Assembly: GCA_031549925.1 (NCBI GenBank)
Contig: JAVBPA010000030.1
Coordinates: 57,074-121,073 of the forward strand
Direction of reading: 5' to 3'
DNA length: 64,000 bases
Source of the DNA: JAVBPA01 sp031549925
Lineage (GTDB): Bacteria > Bacillota > Clostridia > Oscillospirales > CAG-272
Position numbers and translations under genes: made by a program
In this document: positions 9,014 to 18,847 of the stretch, one piece after another
How positions within the stretch are numbered: the stretch's first letter is position 1
Layout: the number at the start of each line of letters is the position of its first letter
Notes under the pieces: generated by a model
Database searches by the model: none
The model's input: only the letters and a program-made list of their open reading frames with translations
Told to the model about the DNA's origin: nothing

Positions 9014-9211
9014 ATGAAAATAATAAAATTTAATACGGGTGACACGCTTTTGATGAAAAAGCAGCATCCTTGCGGATGCGATATATTTACGGTTTTACGT
9101 ATAGGCAGCGATATTAGAATTAAATGTACCGGGTGCGGACATGATATTGTGGTTGCCCGTGAAAAAATCGAAAAAAACATAAAAGCTGTAAACGGAGTGA
9201 AACAAATATAG
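9014..9211 (+). CDS. DUF951 family zinc-ribbon-like protein
   Basis: A 65-residue protein of the DUF951 (YyzM-like) family, function unknown. Conserved features are DTLLMKKQHPCGCD, then RIGSDIRIKCTGCGHDIVV; the cysteines of HPCGC and CTGC probably bind zinc. It is usually found singly near membrane-protein genes in Firmicutes. Here its stop codon TAG shares its G with the GTG start of yfhO, so the two are translationally coupled. Confidence 0.85.
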   Translation: MKIIKFNTGDTLLMKKQHPCGCDIFTVLRIGSDIRIKCTGCGHDIVVAREKIEKNIKAVNGVKQI

Positions 9212-11952
9212 TGAATAACATATTAAAGCAAAAAATACAACTTTTCAAAAACAAAAATAACAATACTGATAAAATAATTAAACCTAAAATAAAAAATTTA
9301 AAATACAAAAATGTGCCGATGTACATAGCGGCTTTTGTTTTACCCGCTATGTTGATGTGGCTTATATACATAGCAATGCAGGTATGGCCTTTCGGAGAAG
9401 AATCCGTATTGGTTCTTGATTTAAACGGACAATACGTTTATTTTTTTGAAGAACTTCGTAATAAAATATTAAACGGCGGAAGTATGCTTTATTCATGGAG
9501 CAGAGCTTTAGGCGGAGAATTTATGGGTATTTTTGCCTATTATATCGCTAGTCCTTTTTCTATGCTTGTCGCACTTTTTCCTAAAAACCATATGACAGAA
9601 GCGCTTCTTACAATAATTTTATTAAAAGTAGGTTCATGCGGATTTACTTTGGCTTTATATTTAAATATAGCTAAAAAAACACAAAGAATAAATTGCGTAA
9701 TATTTTCAACAATGTACGCGCTATGTTCTTACGCGGTTGTTCAGGCACATAATACAATGTGGATAGATGAAATGATATTCCTGCCTCTTGTAGTGCTTGG
9801 TATAGAACAGATGATTAATAAACGCAGGTTTATTCTTTTCACCGTTTCAATTGCTTTCTGCGCTATGACAAATTTTTATATCGGTTATATGATGTGTATT
9901 TTTACTTTTTTGTATTTTTTCTATTATTATTTTGCACACAACGAAAAAGGTGAAAATAATTTTTATGAAGAAAAGTATCATTTAATAAAATCTCTGGTGC
10001 GTATAGCTGTATTTTCCGTTATAGCTTTGGCTATTGCAATGGTAGTATTATATCCTGCGTATGTTTCACTCACTTTTGGTAAAACCGAATTTACTGATCC
10101 GAAATATAATTTTTTTCAAAAATTTGATTTATTGGACATGCTGGCAAAGCTGCTGCCAGGTTCTTATGATACTGTCCGTCCGGAAGGCTTGCCGTTTTTA
10201 TATTGCGGTGTTTTGACTATAATATTAGTTCCGATATATTTCATGTCGGGAAAAATTAAAATACGTGAAAAAATATTCAGCGCGCTCTTGGTTCTTGCTT
10301 TAGTTTTAAGTTTTAATGGTTCTACAATTGATATTATATGGCATGGTTTTCAAAAACCAAACTGGCTTAATTACCGCTATAGTTTTATGCTTTGTTTCTT
10401 CCTTGTTGTTTTGGCATATAAAGCTTTTGAACATTTGGAAAAAATACAATATAATTATATATTGATATCATGTGTTATAATCGGGATATTAGTACTAGTT
10501 ATACAAAAACAGGATTATACCTGGATTCGGGATATTTCATGTATTTGGTTTTCAATAGCATGTATTTTTGTCCATGCTGTGATTTTATATCCCATAGCTC
10601 ATGGACAAATGAAAGCGAACGCAAAATTAATTTTATTAATAGCTGTCAGTTTAGAACTGTTTATATCAGGTTTACTTGACGAAGTAGCCCTCGATGCAGA
10701 TGTTGTGTACAGCAGCCGGACAGGTTATGTATCATATATGAACAAAGTACAGCCGGCTGTCGATTTTATGAAAAAATATGATTTAGATAATTATAATTCG
10801 AAATTTTATAGGATGGAAAAAAATTCGCATAAAAAAACCAACGATTCGATGGCTCTCGGTTATTATGGAATTTCCAATTCCACTTCAACGCTTAATACAT
10901 CTGTTATTGATTTGTTAAATAAATTCGGATATTCTTCGAAATCACACTGGAGTAAATATCTCGGAGGAACTCCCGTTTCCGATGCTTTGCTTGGTATAAA
11001 ATATATTATATTTTCAGATGAGCAAACCGGCTGGATGTATGATAAGGTATATGAAAACGCTTCAGACCAATTATATGGTTTTTATAATCCATATTCACTT
11101 TCGCTTGCTTACGGTGTAAAGCAAAATGTTTATAACATAGATCCCGATGAACATGCAACTCCATTTTTATTTTTAAATGAACTTGTCACACAAATGCTGG
11201 GATCTGAAGAAACTATTGAATTATTTAAAAAGCTTAAATCAAAAGATATCGATTATGAAAACATGGAAATAACTTTTACAACCACACATAAAAAATATAC
11301 TCCGACGAATTCGGAAATAACATCAAAACTGGTTTTCAATTTAACGGCTGTAGGTGATAATGAAATTTTTTGCTATTTTCCTTCGGATTATAAAAGAGAA
11401 GTTGATATGAAGGTTAACGGTACTGATATCGGAACATTTTTCGGAAACGAAACTTACCGTGTTGTGACTTTAGGTAAATACAACGACGGAGAAGAAGTTA
11501 TTTTATCAATGACTCCTAAAGAAGATGAAATATATTTAAAAAGCAGCGTTGATTATTTCTATTATCTTGATACGGAACTATTTTCTGAAATCATGAAACA
11601 ACTTGCCGAAAATAATATGGATATAACATATTTTTATGATACAGAAATCAAAGGTAATATAAACGTATCATCCGGTATGACATTATTTACTACGATTCCG
11701 TATGATGAGGGATGGAAAGTATATGTTGACGGAGAAAAAACCGAAATAAAAAAATGTTTAAATTCTCTTCTTTCATTTGAAGTAGGTTCGGGATATCATG
11801 ATATAAGAATGGTTTATCTTCCTGAGTGTTTTACCGTCGGTCTTACTGTATCAATTAGCGGATTAGTTGTTTTTGGCAGTATCGTTTTAATTGATAGTTT
11901 ATATTTGAAAAAACGGCGTAAAAATAAATTTATAAATTCTGTTGTAATTTAA
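9211..11952 (+). CDS. yfhO: YfhO family membrane protein
   Basis: A 913-residue integral membrane protein of the bacterial YfhO family, which resembles GT-C glycosyltransferases; in several Firmicutes YfhO-type proteins act in glycosylation of lipoteichoic acid. About a dozen membrane helices fill residues 35-500, beginning after a lysine-rich leader. The first extracytoplasmic loop carries the family pattern VLDLNGQYVYFFEELRN. The C-terminal part is soluble with a TTIPYDEGWKVYVDG signature near residue 830 and one last helix at about 875-895. Start is GTG overlapping the previous stop, with GGAGTG upstream. A specific substrate cannot be given. Confidence 0.9.
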   Translation: MNNILKQKIQLFKNKNNNTDKIIKPKIKNLKYKNVPMYIAAFVLPAMLMWLIYIAMQVWPFGEESVLVLDLNGQYVYFFEELRNKILNGGSMLYSWSRALGGEFMGIFAYYIASPFSMLVALFPKNHMTEALLTIILLKVGSCGFTLALYLNIAKKTQRINCVIFSTMYALCSYAVVQAHNTMWIDEMIFLPLVVLGIEQMINKRRFILFTVSIAFCAMTNFYIGYMMCIFTFLYFFYYYFAHNEKGENNFYEEKYHLIKSLVRIAVFSVIALAIAMVVLYPAYVSLTFGKTEFTDPKYNFFQKFDLLDMLAKLLPGSYDTVRPEGLPFLYCGVLTIILVPIYFMSGKIKIREKIFSALLVLALVLSFNGSTIDIIWHGFQKPNWLNYRYSFMLCFFLVVLAYKAFEHLEKIQYNYILISCVIIGILVLVIQKQDYTWIRDISCIWFSIACIFVHAVILYPIAHGQMKANAKLILLIAVSLELFISGLLDEVALDADVVYSSRTGYVSYMNKVQPAVDFMKKYDLDNYNSKFYRMEKNSHKKTNDSMALGYYGISNSTSTLNTSVIDLLNKFGYSSKSHWSKYLGGTPVSDALLGIKYIIFSDEQTGWMYDKVYENASDQLYGFYNPYSLSLAYGVKQNVYNIDPDEHATPFLFLNELVTQMLGSEETIELFKKLKSKDIDYENMEITFTTTHKKYTPTNSEITSKLVFNLTAVGDNEIFCYFPSDYKREVDMKVNGTDIGTFFGNETYRVVTLGKYNDGEEVILSMTPKEDEIYLKSSVDYFYYLDTELFSEIMKQLAENNMDITYFYDTEIKGNINVSSGMTLFTTIPYDEGWKVYVDGEKTEIKKCLNSLLSFEVGSGYHDIRMVYLPECFTVGLTVSISGLVVFGSIVLIDSLYLKKRRKNKFINSVVI

Positions 11953-11960
11953 TATAACTA

Positions 11961-12005
11961 AAAAACGTTTTGCGGGTAGTTAATTAATCGCAAAACGTTT
12001 TTATA
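11961..12005. terminator. Bidirectional terminator between yfhO and the HAD gene
   Basis: A 14-base stem (11961-11974 with 11989-12002; AAAAACGTTTTGCG) lies between two convergent genes, with T runs on both strands. Confidence 0.9.
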
Positions 12006-12015
12006 TTATTTCGGT

Positions 12016-12756
12016 TTATTGCAATTCTTCCAAAATTTTTATTAATTCAAGCCATGAATTAATATGTAAATGTTCGCATTTTGGTTTTTTACCGATATCT
12101 TTAATATTATAAGGGTTTTCTATTTCCAAACATTCATACCAAACCGGAATAATTCCAGCACCCGAAGCTCCTTCGACATCCGCTGTTATATTATCTCCGC
12201 AATACCATATTTCATCGGCGGATAAACCCGATTTTTTAACAGCTATTCCGAACAATATAGGATGAGGTTTTCTGAATATATATTCGCTTGATGTCATAAT
12301 ATATTCAAATTTATTATTCGGCAGCAATCTGTTTATTCTGCTCTTTAAAGCGTTTTCGGTAAAAGTTATGTTACTGATAACCGCGCTTCGGATATTATTT
12401 GTATTAATATAATCTATAACTTTTTCACAATAAGGCATTACCGCTCCGGAAGTTGAATTTTCCCAAAAAATATGTTCGGCTATATTATATGAAATTGAAA
12501 ATTCAACACCGGAATATTCGTTTAATAGTCTTTGAAATTGCAATTCATTTATTTCATAATTCATAGCACGTACTTTAGCTAATTCTTCAAATAAAAAATT
12601 TGCGTTTTCTTGAAATTCTTCGGCTGTCAGATTATATTCATTTTTTGTTATATATTTAAATAATTCTGTATTTCCTTTTACAGGATTAAAATCCGGTTCA
12701 AAAAGTAGAGTGTTTCCGTAATCGAAAATAATCATTTTCGGCTTTTTTAATTTCAT
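12016..12756 (-). CDS. HAD family hydrolase (YjjG/YfnB-like)
   Basis: A 246-residue haloacid dehalogenase phosphatase. Motif I is FDYGNT with nucleophile D12; as in the YjjG-like group the second aspartate of DxD is lacking and replaced by DYG. Motif II is the SNIT segment near 130, motif III the lysine in FRKPHP near 160 and motif IV CGDNITADV near 182. YjjG-like enzymes dephosphorylate pyrimidine nucleotides, including non-canonical ones, but the substrate here is inferred from family only. The ATG is preceded by AAAAGGTGTAAA. Confidence 0.85.
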   Translation of the reverse strand: MKLKKPKMIIFDYGNTLLFEPDFNPVKGNTELFKYITKNEYNLTAEEFQENANFLFEELAKVRAMNYEINELQFQRLLNEYSGVEFSISYNIAEHIFWENSTSGAVMPYCEKVIDYINTNNIRSAVISNITFTENALKSRINRLLPNNKFEYIMTSSEYIFRKPHPILFGIAVKKSGLSADEIWYCGDNITADVEGASGAGIIPVWYECLEIENPYNIKDIGKKPKCEHLHINSWLELIKILEELQ

Positions 12757-13009
12757 ATTTTACACCTTTTCCAACATATATTTTTATAAATCTTTACATT
12801 GAGAAACCGATTGTAATATATCTTTCAAATTTTTTCCGATTTTCAATAAAAATATTAAATAAGTATTTGTTTATAACTATATCATTTCATTCTATAATAA
12901 ATTTCAATACATATGTTAATAATAAATTAAAATAATATTAAATAATAGCATATAATCTTTTATGATATAATAATACAATATTTAAACAAATTTTAACGGA
13001 GAAAAATTT

Positions 13010-13729
13010 ATGCTTAAAAAAATTTTCAATCTAAAAAATATAAGTATTTTTATATTTATTTCTTTTGCTTTGTCTTCGGCTTTTATAATATTGATGATTA
13101 TCTTGTCACCTGGTATCGAAAATAACGGAAATATATCTCAGCGTGTCAAAAGCGATTATGTACTGATGCTGATTCAATGTATCGTAGGAATGGCGGCAAT
13201 GATGCTTCCCGGATTTTTTACAAAAAAAATTAATATTCAAATACCTTCAAAGATGTTATTGCTTTATACAGTGTTTTTATATTGTGCGATTTATTTGGGG
13301 GAAGTACGTTCGTTTTATTATTCCATACCTTATTGGGATACGATATTGCACACATTCAGCGGGGCAATGATAGGTGCATTCGGATATTCTTTTATCAGTT
13401 TATTAAATAATACGGATTCAATACCAATTAATTTAAGCCCTATATTTGTAGCCTTGTTTACATTATGTTTTGCTATAACACTGGGAGTTATATGGGAATT
13501 TTATGAATTTACAATAGACAGCTTGTTTAAAACGAATATGCAAAAATATATGCTTGAGGATGGCGAAATGTTAATGGGTCAAGCCGCTCTTGCGGACACA
13601 ATGAAAGATTTAATTGTCGATTTTATTGGAGCTTTTATTGTTTCTGCAATAGGTTATATATCGTTGAAATACAAAAAAGGCTGGATTGATAAAGTATTGT
13701 TTAAAAGACATAATATAAAAATAAATTGA
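13010..13729 (+). CDS. YjdF/DUF2238-like integral membrane protein
   Basis: A 239-residue protein with about six membrane helices (around 12-32, 50-72, 82-100, 112-130, 143-165 and 208-228). The conserved stretch SIPYWDTILHTFSGAMIGAF and the later GVIWEFYEF match YjdF/DUF2238 membrane proteins of unknown function. A weak GGAG ribosome binding site precedes the ATG. It is followed by 277 bases of AT-rich sequence holding the V-ATPase promoter, so it is probably a single-gene unit. Confidence 0.7.
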   Translation: MLKKIFNLKNISIFIFISFALSSAFIILMIILSPGIENNGNISQRVKSDYVLMLIQCIVGMAAMMLPGFFTKKINIQIPSKMLLLYTVFLYCAIYLGEVRSFYYSIPYWDTILHTFSGAMIGAFGYSFISLLNNTDSIPINLSPIFVALFTLCFAITLGVIWEFYEFTIDSLFKTNMQKYMLEDGEMLMGQAALADTMKDLIVDFIGAFIVSAIGYISLKYKKGWIDKVLFKRHNIKIN

Positions 13730-13930
13730 AAGAATATTTATATGAACTTGCATATTTTATATTTTTATAAATTATAAATAATTAAAAAATAAAGTTGAAT
13801 ATATAAAAATGTATCTTTGTTAATATATAAACAGTATATTATTTATATTAATTAAAAATGAAAGTCATAAAGTTTAAAATTGCATAAAAAATATATAAAC
13901 AACTACCCTAATTATTGTTGACATTAAGCA

Positions 13931-13959
13931 TTTACATTTTGTTCATTATGAGCTATAAT
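13931..13959 (+). promoter_or_regulatory. Sigma-A promoter of the V-ATPase operon
   Basis: TTTACA (13931-13936), 17-base spacer, TATAAT (13954-13959). Transcription would begin near 13966, which argues for the ATG at 14007 as the first start codon of the operon rather than that at 13965. Confidence 0.7.
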
Positions 13960-14006
13960 GGCTCTTGTATTCATGTACAATAAAAATTCTAAAAGGTTAT
14001 ACAGCT

Positions 14007-14327
14007 ATGGAAGAAACAATAAAAAAAATAATCGAGACAGATAAAAAAGCAAAGGAAATAGTAAGTAAAGCAAAACAAAAAGCCGAAAGCTTTGATGTTG
14101 ATATAAAAAAAGAAATAGAAGAACTTACTTTATATTATAAATCTGAAGCCGGGAAAAAAATTTCTAAAATAAAAACCGATGAAGATAAAAATCTAAATAA
14201 AAATATTGATGATTTATACAGCGAATACCAATCAAATATAGAAAAACAAAGCAAGATATTTAATTTAAAAAAAGATGTTTGGATAGAAGAAATGTTTTCA
14301 GCTATTATAAACAATCGTAAAATATAG
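14007..14327 (+). CDS. V-type ATPase peripheral-stalk subunit (G/H-like coiled coil)
   Basis: A 106-residue, strongly charged, almost wholly helical protein (KEIVSKAKQKAESFDVDIKKEIEEL) at the head of the V-ATPase operon. Position and composition fit the G/H (NtpF-like) subunit that forms the peripheral stalk heterodimer with subunit E; sequence alone would not identify it. Start at ATG 14007 with AAAAGG upstream; an ATG at 13965 falls at the predicted transcription start and is rejected. Confidence 0.7.
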   Translation: MEETIKKIIETDKKAKEIVSKAKQKAESFDVDIKKEIEELTLYYKSEAGKKISKIKTDEDKNLNKNIDDLYSEYQSNIEKQSKIFNLKKDVWIEEMFSAIINNRKI

Positions 14328-14359
14328 ATATATAAAATGTTAAAACCGGCGGTAATCAT

Positions 14360-15430
14360 ATGAGTACATCAGTAAAATACAGCGCGGTTACAGCGAAAAT
14401 TAAAACCAAACTGGGAAATGAAATAACTGTTAAGGATTATGATGTTTTAGTAAAATTAAAAAATGTCAATGAAATAGCCAGATATTTAAAAAACGAAACA
14501 AGTTATTCGAATTTGATGTCTGATATCGACGACAGATTGGTTCATAGGGGACAGCTTGAAACTGTAATAAAGAAAAATATTTTTGTGGAGCTTTTACAGC
14601 TTTCAACTTATATGCCTCCGGGATCAAAAGATTTTATTATGTCGACTTTAAGGCAGGCTGAAATTGAACAGATTATTGACTGCGTTTATTATATAAATAA
14701 TAATATCAGTTCGGAATTTATATTAAGTGTTCCCACTTATCTTTTTGAAATCAGCAAGCTTGATTATAAAGCGATGAGTAACGCTAAAAATTACGGAGAC
14801 CTCACCGAAGTATTAAAAAATAGTCCTTATTATCAGGTATTAAAATCATTTAATCCGTCACTTGAAAAAATGACCGGTGAATTCGAAGCAGCTTTATATT
14901 CAAGTTATTATAAACAATTATACACGAATATCCAAAAATTACCCGGTACGGAACAAAAGAATTGTTATGATTTAATAGGAAGTCAAATTGATTTTTTAAA
15001 TATTGTTACTATAATCAGAATAAAAAAAAGATTTAATATGCCGCCGGAAGAAATAGAAAAGCTTATTATTCCTCACGGATATAAAATTAATAAAAGTTTA
15101 ATATATAAAATGATAAATTGTACAGATGAAAATCAAGTATATATTTGTCTTGCCTCATCGAGATATAAAAATTATTTCGCAAAAATTGAAAATATTGAAA
15201 TAGATAATTTTTATTACGATCATTCGTATACAAATTGCAGAAGAATATTATCATACGGAAAACCTTCCTTGAATTCGGTGCTGGCGTATATAAATTTAAA
15301 GCTTATTGAAACTAAAAATCTTATAACTATAATAGAAAGCGTTCGGTATAGTATAAATCCAAACAATATTATATCTAAAATAATAGGATACGATAAAATG
15401 AAAAAAAGATCAGAAATAATTGAGGTTTGA
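14360..15430 (+). CDS. ntpC: V-type ATP synthase/ATPase subunit C
   Basis: A 356-residue helical protein of the V-ATPase subunit C/d family, which sits on the membrane ring and connects it to the central stalk. Visible family features are the N-terminal KYSAVTAKIKTKLG helix, the YLKNETSYSNL segment and a repeating three-part helical layout. CGGCGG upstream serves as ribosome binding site. It lies between the stalk gene and subunit I, an order (C before I) slightly different from the I-K-E-C-F order of many clostridial operons. Confidence 0.9.
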   Translation: MSTSVKYSAVTAKIKTKLGNEITVKDYDVLVKLKNVNEIARYLKNETSYSNLMSDIDDRLVHRGQLETVIKKNIFVELLQLSTYMPPGSKDFIMSTLRQAEIEQIIDCVYYINNNISSEFILSVPTYLFEISKLDYKAMSNAKNYGDLTEVLKNSPYYQVLKSFNPSLEKMTGEFEAALYSSYYKQLYTNIQKLPGTEQKNCYDLIGSQIDFLNIVTIIRIKKRFNMPPEEIEKLIIPHGYKINKSLIYKMINCTDENQVYICLASSRYKNYFAKIENIEIDNFYYDHSYTNCRRILSYGKPSLNSVLAYINLKLIETKNLITIIESVRYSINPNNIISKIIGYDKMKKRSEIIEV

Positions 15431-15451
15431 TTTTGAGGGAGTGTATTTTTT

Positions 15452-17353
15452 TTGAGCATTGAAAAAATGAAATTATTCAGTGTCATGGGTCCCGACGAAA
15501 AACTTGATGAAATAACACAGATTCTGCTTTCCAGCGGTGTTGTTCATTTTGAAGAATCTTCGCGGGCGTTGGGTAAATTAATACAAAATGCAAATAAAGA
15601 TAATATAATTAATCCCTACGATAAAATACTCGATGATATTGAATATTTTTTAAATTCTACCAGTTTTAAAATCGAAGCAGGCGAAATTTCCGATGTTGAC
15701 AATATGCCGGAATTAATTGAAAAATTTAAATTTATATCCGGCGAATTATATAGTATACAAAATAAAATTAATGATGTTCATACAGAAATCATAAATTCGG
15801 AAAATGTTTTAAATCAACTTGACAAATTAAAAAATATTGATGTAAATTTAGATGATTTATTTTCGCTTACATATTATAAATTCCGTTTCGGCAGAATGTC
15901 ACGCGATAAATATGAACGTTTATTAAAATACGAAGCTTCGGATTTTGTTTTTTATACTACAGCATTAAATAAAGAATATGCCTGGCTTATGTATTTAACT
16001 CCGTGCAGTAATTCTGATACAGTGGATCTTTTATTTTCAAAACTCGATTTTAATCGAGTAAGAATATCTGATGAAGCTCATGGTACTCCGTTGCAAGCAT
16101 ATGAATATATAGAAAACCGTATAGCGGAATGCAAAAACGAAGAAAAAAAGTTTGAAGAATCGTATGAAACCCAAAAAAATGAAGCTAAAGATTTTATAAC
16201 GAATTTTTATAACTCAATAAAATTTGTTCATGACGCATTCGAAATTAGAAGATACGCATCAAAATTTACAAAATCTTTTTGCCTTTCGGGATGGGTTCCG
16301 AATAATAAAATTAAATTTTTAACAGAACATATTAAAAATATTGAAGATGTTACATTTACGGTCGAAGATGAAAACGATATTGAAATCCCGACTCCGACAA
16401 AATTAAAAAACAATTGGTTCGCGAAACCATTTGAACAATTTGTACGGATGTATGGTGTACCTGCTTATAATGAAGTCGATCCTACTTTTTTTGTGGCTTT
16501 GTCATATACGATATTATTCGGAGCCATGTTCGGAGATGTAGGGCAGGGAATTTTGCTTGTTTTGCTAGGTATTTTATATTCGTTTAAAGCAAAAAATTCT
16601 TCTTTCGGTCGCGTTATTTCTACACTGGGTGTATCATCAACAGTTTTTGGTTTTGTTTATGGTTCATTTTTCGGGTTTGAAGAAGTTATAAACGGTTTTA
16701 TTCGCCCTATGAGAGATATTAATACTATTTTAGCTTCATCTATAGCTGTCGGTATGATTATGATAACTATTGCGATGCTATTAAACATAATAAACGGTAT
16801 TAAGCAAAAAAATTATATTAAAATATTATTCGGAAGCAACGGTCTTGCCGGTTTAGTATTATATTGGGCGGTAACGGTTTGGGCGATATTTTATTTGATA
16901 TTACAAAAAAATATAATGACTTTATTATATGGTTTATGTTTTATGATGCTTCCGTTCCTGTTGATTTTTTTCTCGGAACCTCTTTCAAATCTTATTAACA
17001 AGAAAAAAAATCATGAACAAAAAATTGTCGAATTTGTACTACAAAACTTTTTCGAAGGATTTGAAGTTGTCCTGTCATATTTGACAAACACAGTATCATT
17101 TATACGTGTAGGAGCGTTTGTTTTAAGCCATGCTGGAATGATGCTGGCAGTATTTCAATTAGCTAAAACGGCTAACGGCGGAACGAACTGGATTGTAATA
17201 ATTTTCGGAAATCTGTTGGTTGTAGGTTTTGAAGGATTTATTGTAGGTATACAAATCCTCCGTCTTGAATTTTTTGAAATGTTTTCGCGGTTTTACTCGG
17301 GCAACGGCAAAGAATATTCGCCGACTTTTACCACAATCAAAAAAAATAAATAA
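15452..17353 (+). CDS. ntpI: V-type ATP synthase/ATPase subunit I
   Basis: The membrane stator subunit (equivalent to eukaryotic subunit a) that forms the ion half-channels. 633 residues: a soluble coiled-coil N half (1-320) and a C half with about seven to eight helices starting at YTILFGAMFGDVGQG. The conserved arginine in the channel helix is in NTVSFIRVGAFVLSHA. Start is TTG behind GAGGGAG; the ATG five codons later is a less likely alternative. Confidence 0.95.
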   Translation: MSIEKMKLFSVMGPDEKLDEITQILLSSGVVHFEESSRALGKLIQNANKDNIINPYDKILDDIEYFLNSTSFKIEAGEISDVDNMPELIEKFKFISGELYSIQNKINDVHTEIINSENVLNQLDKLKNIDVNLDDLFSLTYYKFRFGRMSRDKYERLLKYEASDFVFYTTALNKEYAWLMYLTPCSNSDTVDLLFSKLDFNRVRISDEAHGTPLQAYEYIENRIAECKNEEKKFEESYETQKNEAKDFITNFYNSIKFVHDAFEIRRYASKFTKSFCLSGWVPNNKIKFLTEHIKNIEDVTFTVEDENDIEIPTPTKLKNNWFAKPFEQFVRMYGVPAYNEVDPTFFVALSYTILFGAMFGDVGQGILLVLLGILYSFKAKNSSFGRVISTLGVSSTVFGFVYGSFFGFEEVINGFIRPMRDINTILASSIAVGMIMITIAMLLNIINGIKQKNYIKILFGSNGLAGLVLYWAVTVWAIFYLILQKNIMTLLYGLCFMMLPFLLIFFSEPLSNLINKKKNHEQKIVEFVLQNFFEGFEVVLSYLTNTVSFIRVGAFVLSHAGMMLAVFQLAKTANGGTNWIVIIFGNLLVVGFEGFIVGIQILRLEFFEMFSRFYSGNGKEYSPTFTTIKKNK

Positions 17354-17379
17354 TTTAAATATTAGCAGGTATAATTATT

Positions 17380-17838
17380 ATGACTTATCTTTATATAATT
17401 CCGGCAATTATTATCGCAGCTATAACTGTTCCTTTTCTATTTTATAATAAAAAGAAAATGACAAAATTAAAAGCGAAAAAATTTATAATAACAAATTTAG
17501 TTTTGTTTGGATTGGTATGTGTATTATTTTCAGCTTTGCAATTAAGCTTTTTCGCTTCGAATGAACAAGAATCTTCGGAAGAAACAGCGGTGGAAACTGA
17601 AATTCCGGTTGAAAGCAAATCATTGGGTGACGGACTTGCTTATATAGGAGCAGCATTGGCTGTCGGATTGTCATGTCTCGGCGGAGGTATTGCTGTTGCG
17701 AATTCCGCGAGTGCGGCTATTGGATCAACAGGAGAAAATTCCGCAAATTTCGTACGTTCATTGATATTTGTCGCATTGGCTGAAGGCGTTGCTTTATACG
17801 GATTTATTATATCAATTCAAATAATCGGAAAGTTATAA
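17380..17838 (+). CDS. ntpK: V-type ATP synthase/ATPase subunit K (proteolipid)
   Basis: The rotor-ring proteolipid. 152 residues with four helices: a divergent first hairpin (3-24 and 36-60), an acidic linker (EQESSEETAVETE), and a canonical second hairpin (78-106, GLSCLGGGIAVANSASAAIG, and 120-150). The ion-carrying glutamate is in VALAEGVALYG. Only the second hairpin looks like a c-subunit; a first hairpin without the glycine motif is seen in other clostridial K subunits. Ion choice (sodium or proton) cannot be settled by eye. Confidence 0.93.
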   Translation: MTYLYIIPAIIIAAITVPFLFYNKKKMTKLKAKKFIITNLVLFGLVCVLFSALQLSFFASNEQESSEETAVETEIPVESKSLGDGLAYIGAALAVGLSCLGGGIAVANSASAAIGSTGENSANFVRSLIFVALAEGVALYGFIISIQIIGKL

Positions 17839-17842
17839 TAAA

Positions 17843-18148
17843 ATGAAAATGTATTTGCTGAGCGATAATATTGATACTCTTATGGGAATGCGTTTAGCGG
17901 GTATCGAAGGTATTGTTGTTCATACTGAATTGGAAATACGCGAGCAGTTAAATGATATAATAAATAATCCGGAAATCGGTATTGTTTTAATGACCGAAAA
18001 TTTAATCTCAAAATGTAAAGAATTGGTTTTTGATATTAAACTGAATAAAACAAGACCTCTGATAATTGAAATACCCGACAGACACGGAAACGGCGGAAAA
18101 AACAATATCGCAAAATATATAAAAGAAGCTATAGGAATAAATATATAA
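17843..18148 (+). CDS. ntpG: V-type ATP synthase/ATPase subunit F
   Basis: A 101-residue central-stalk subunit. The Rossmann-like fold is suggested by the MYLLSDNIDTLMGMRLAGIEG opening (split here by one residue from the Met) and the family tail around PLIIEIPDRHG, where the usual PDRHG signature is intact. It follows ntpK by four bases and lies before the E subunit, as part of one transcript. Confidence 0.93.
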   Translation: MKMYLLSDNIDTLMGMRLAGIEGIVVHTELEIREQLNDIINNPEIGIVLMTENLISKCKELVFDIKLNKTRPLIIEIPDRHGNGGKNNIAKYIKEAIGINI

Positions 18149-18176
18149 TCACATAACCGGAGAAATAATAAACATT

Positions 18177-18767
18177 ATGGCAAAGATCGATATAGATGCT
18201 TTAAATCGTAAGGTTTTATCCGAAGCTTATGCTGAGTATGATTCTATCGTTAATAATTTGGAAAATATAAAAAACCAAAAAATTTCCAGAATTAAAGATT
18301 CACTTGCTGAAAATATGAAAAACGAAATAAATATTGAACTGACACGCGCAAAGAATTTGGAACAAAAAAGGTTAAGCGAAATAATATTTTCAAACAAGCG
18401 CAATTTAATCAATCAGCGAGTCGAAATGGAAATTGAAATTTTCGATGAATTATATAAAAAGCTGGCAGAATTCGTTTCGAGTGAAGAATATATAAAATAT
18501 TTATATGAAAAACTCGAAAACGGGAAAAAAACATTCGAAAATGAAAACGTAAAAATATATGCAAACAGTAAAGATATAGAAAAAATCAATAAAATAGCTT
18601 CCGAATTAAATTATACTTATACAATTGAAACAGATAATAATATAAAAATCGGAGGATTTATAATAGAGTATATTAATAGATCTTTATTATATAACGATAC
18701 TCTTGACTCTGAATATGAAAATCAAAAAGAATGGTTTAAAAAATCAGCTCAGCTTATAATAAATTAA
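18177..18767 (+). CDS. ntpE: V-type ATP synthase/ATPase subunit E
   Basis: A 196-residue peripheral-stalk subunit: long N-terminal helix rich in K, E and N (1-105) that pairs with the G/H subunit, and a C-terminal globular domain with the family segment IKIGGFIIEYINRSLLYNDT. Ribosome binding site is CCGGAGAAA. The stop codon is followed by an 18-base tandem repeat before subunit A. Confidence 0.88.
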   Translation: MAKIDIDALNRKVLSEAYAEYDSIVNNLENIKNQKISRIKDSLAENMKNEINIELTRAKNLEQKRLSEIIFSNKRNLINQRVEMEIEIFDELYKKLAEFVSSEEYIKYLYEKLENGKKTFENENVKIYANSKDIEKINKIASELNYTYTIETDNNIKIGGFIIEYINRSLLYNDTLDSEYENQKEWFKKSAQLIIN

Positions 18768-18769
18768 CA

Positions 18770-18804
18770 GCTAATGAAAAATTAGCGGCTAATGAAAAAT
18801 TAGC
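18770..18804 (+). repeat. Two tandem 17/18-base hairpin-forming repeats between ntpE and ntpA
   Basis: The unit GCTAATGAAAAATTAGC occurs twice (18770-18786 and 18788-18804). Each unit is itself a small inverted repeat (GCTAAT with ATTAGC). A weaker third copy may follow. They may act as a processing or stability element between the stalk and catalytic cistrons. Confidence 0.7.
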
Positions 18805-18847
18805 AATTGATGAGAGAACAGTTGATAAATAAGTAAAAGGTATAAAA

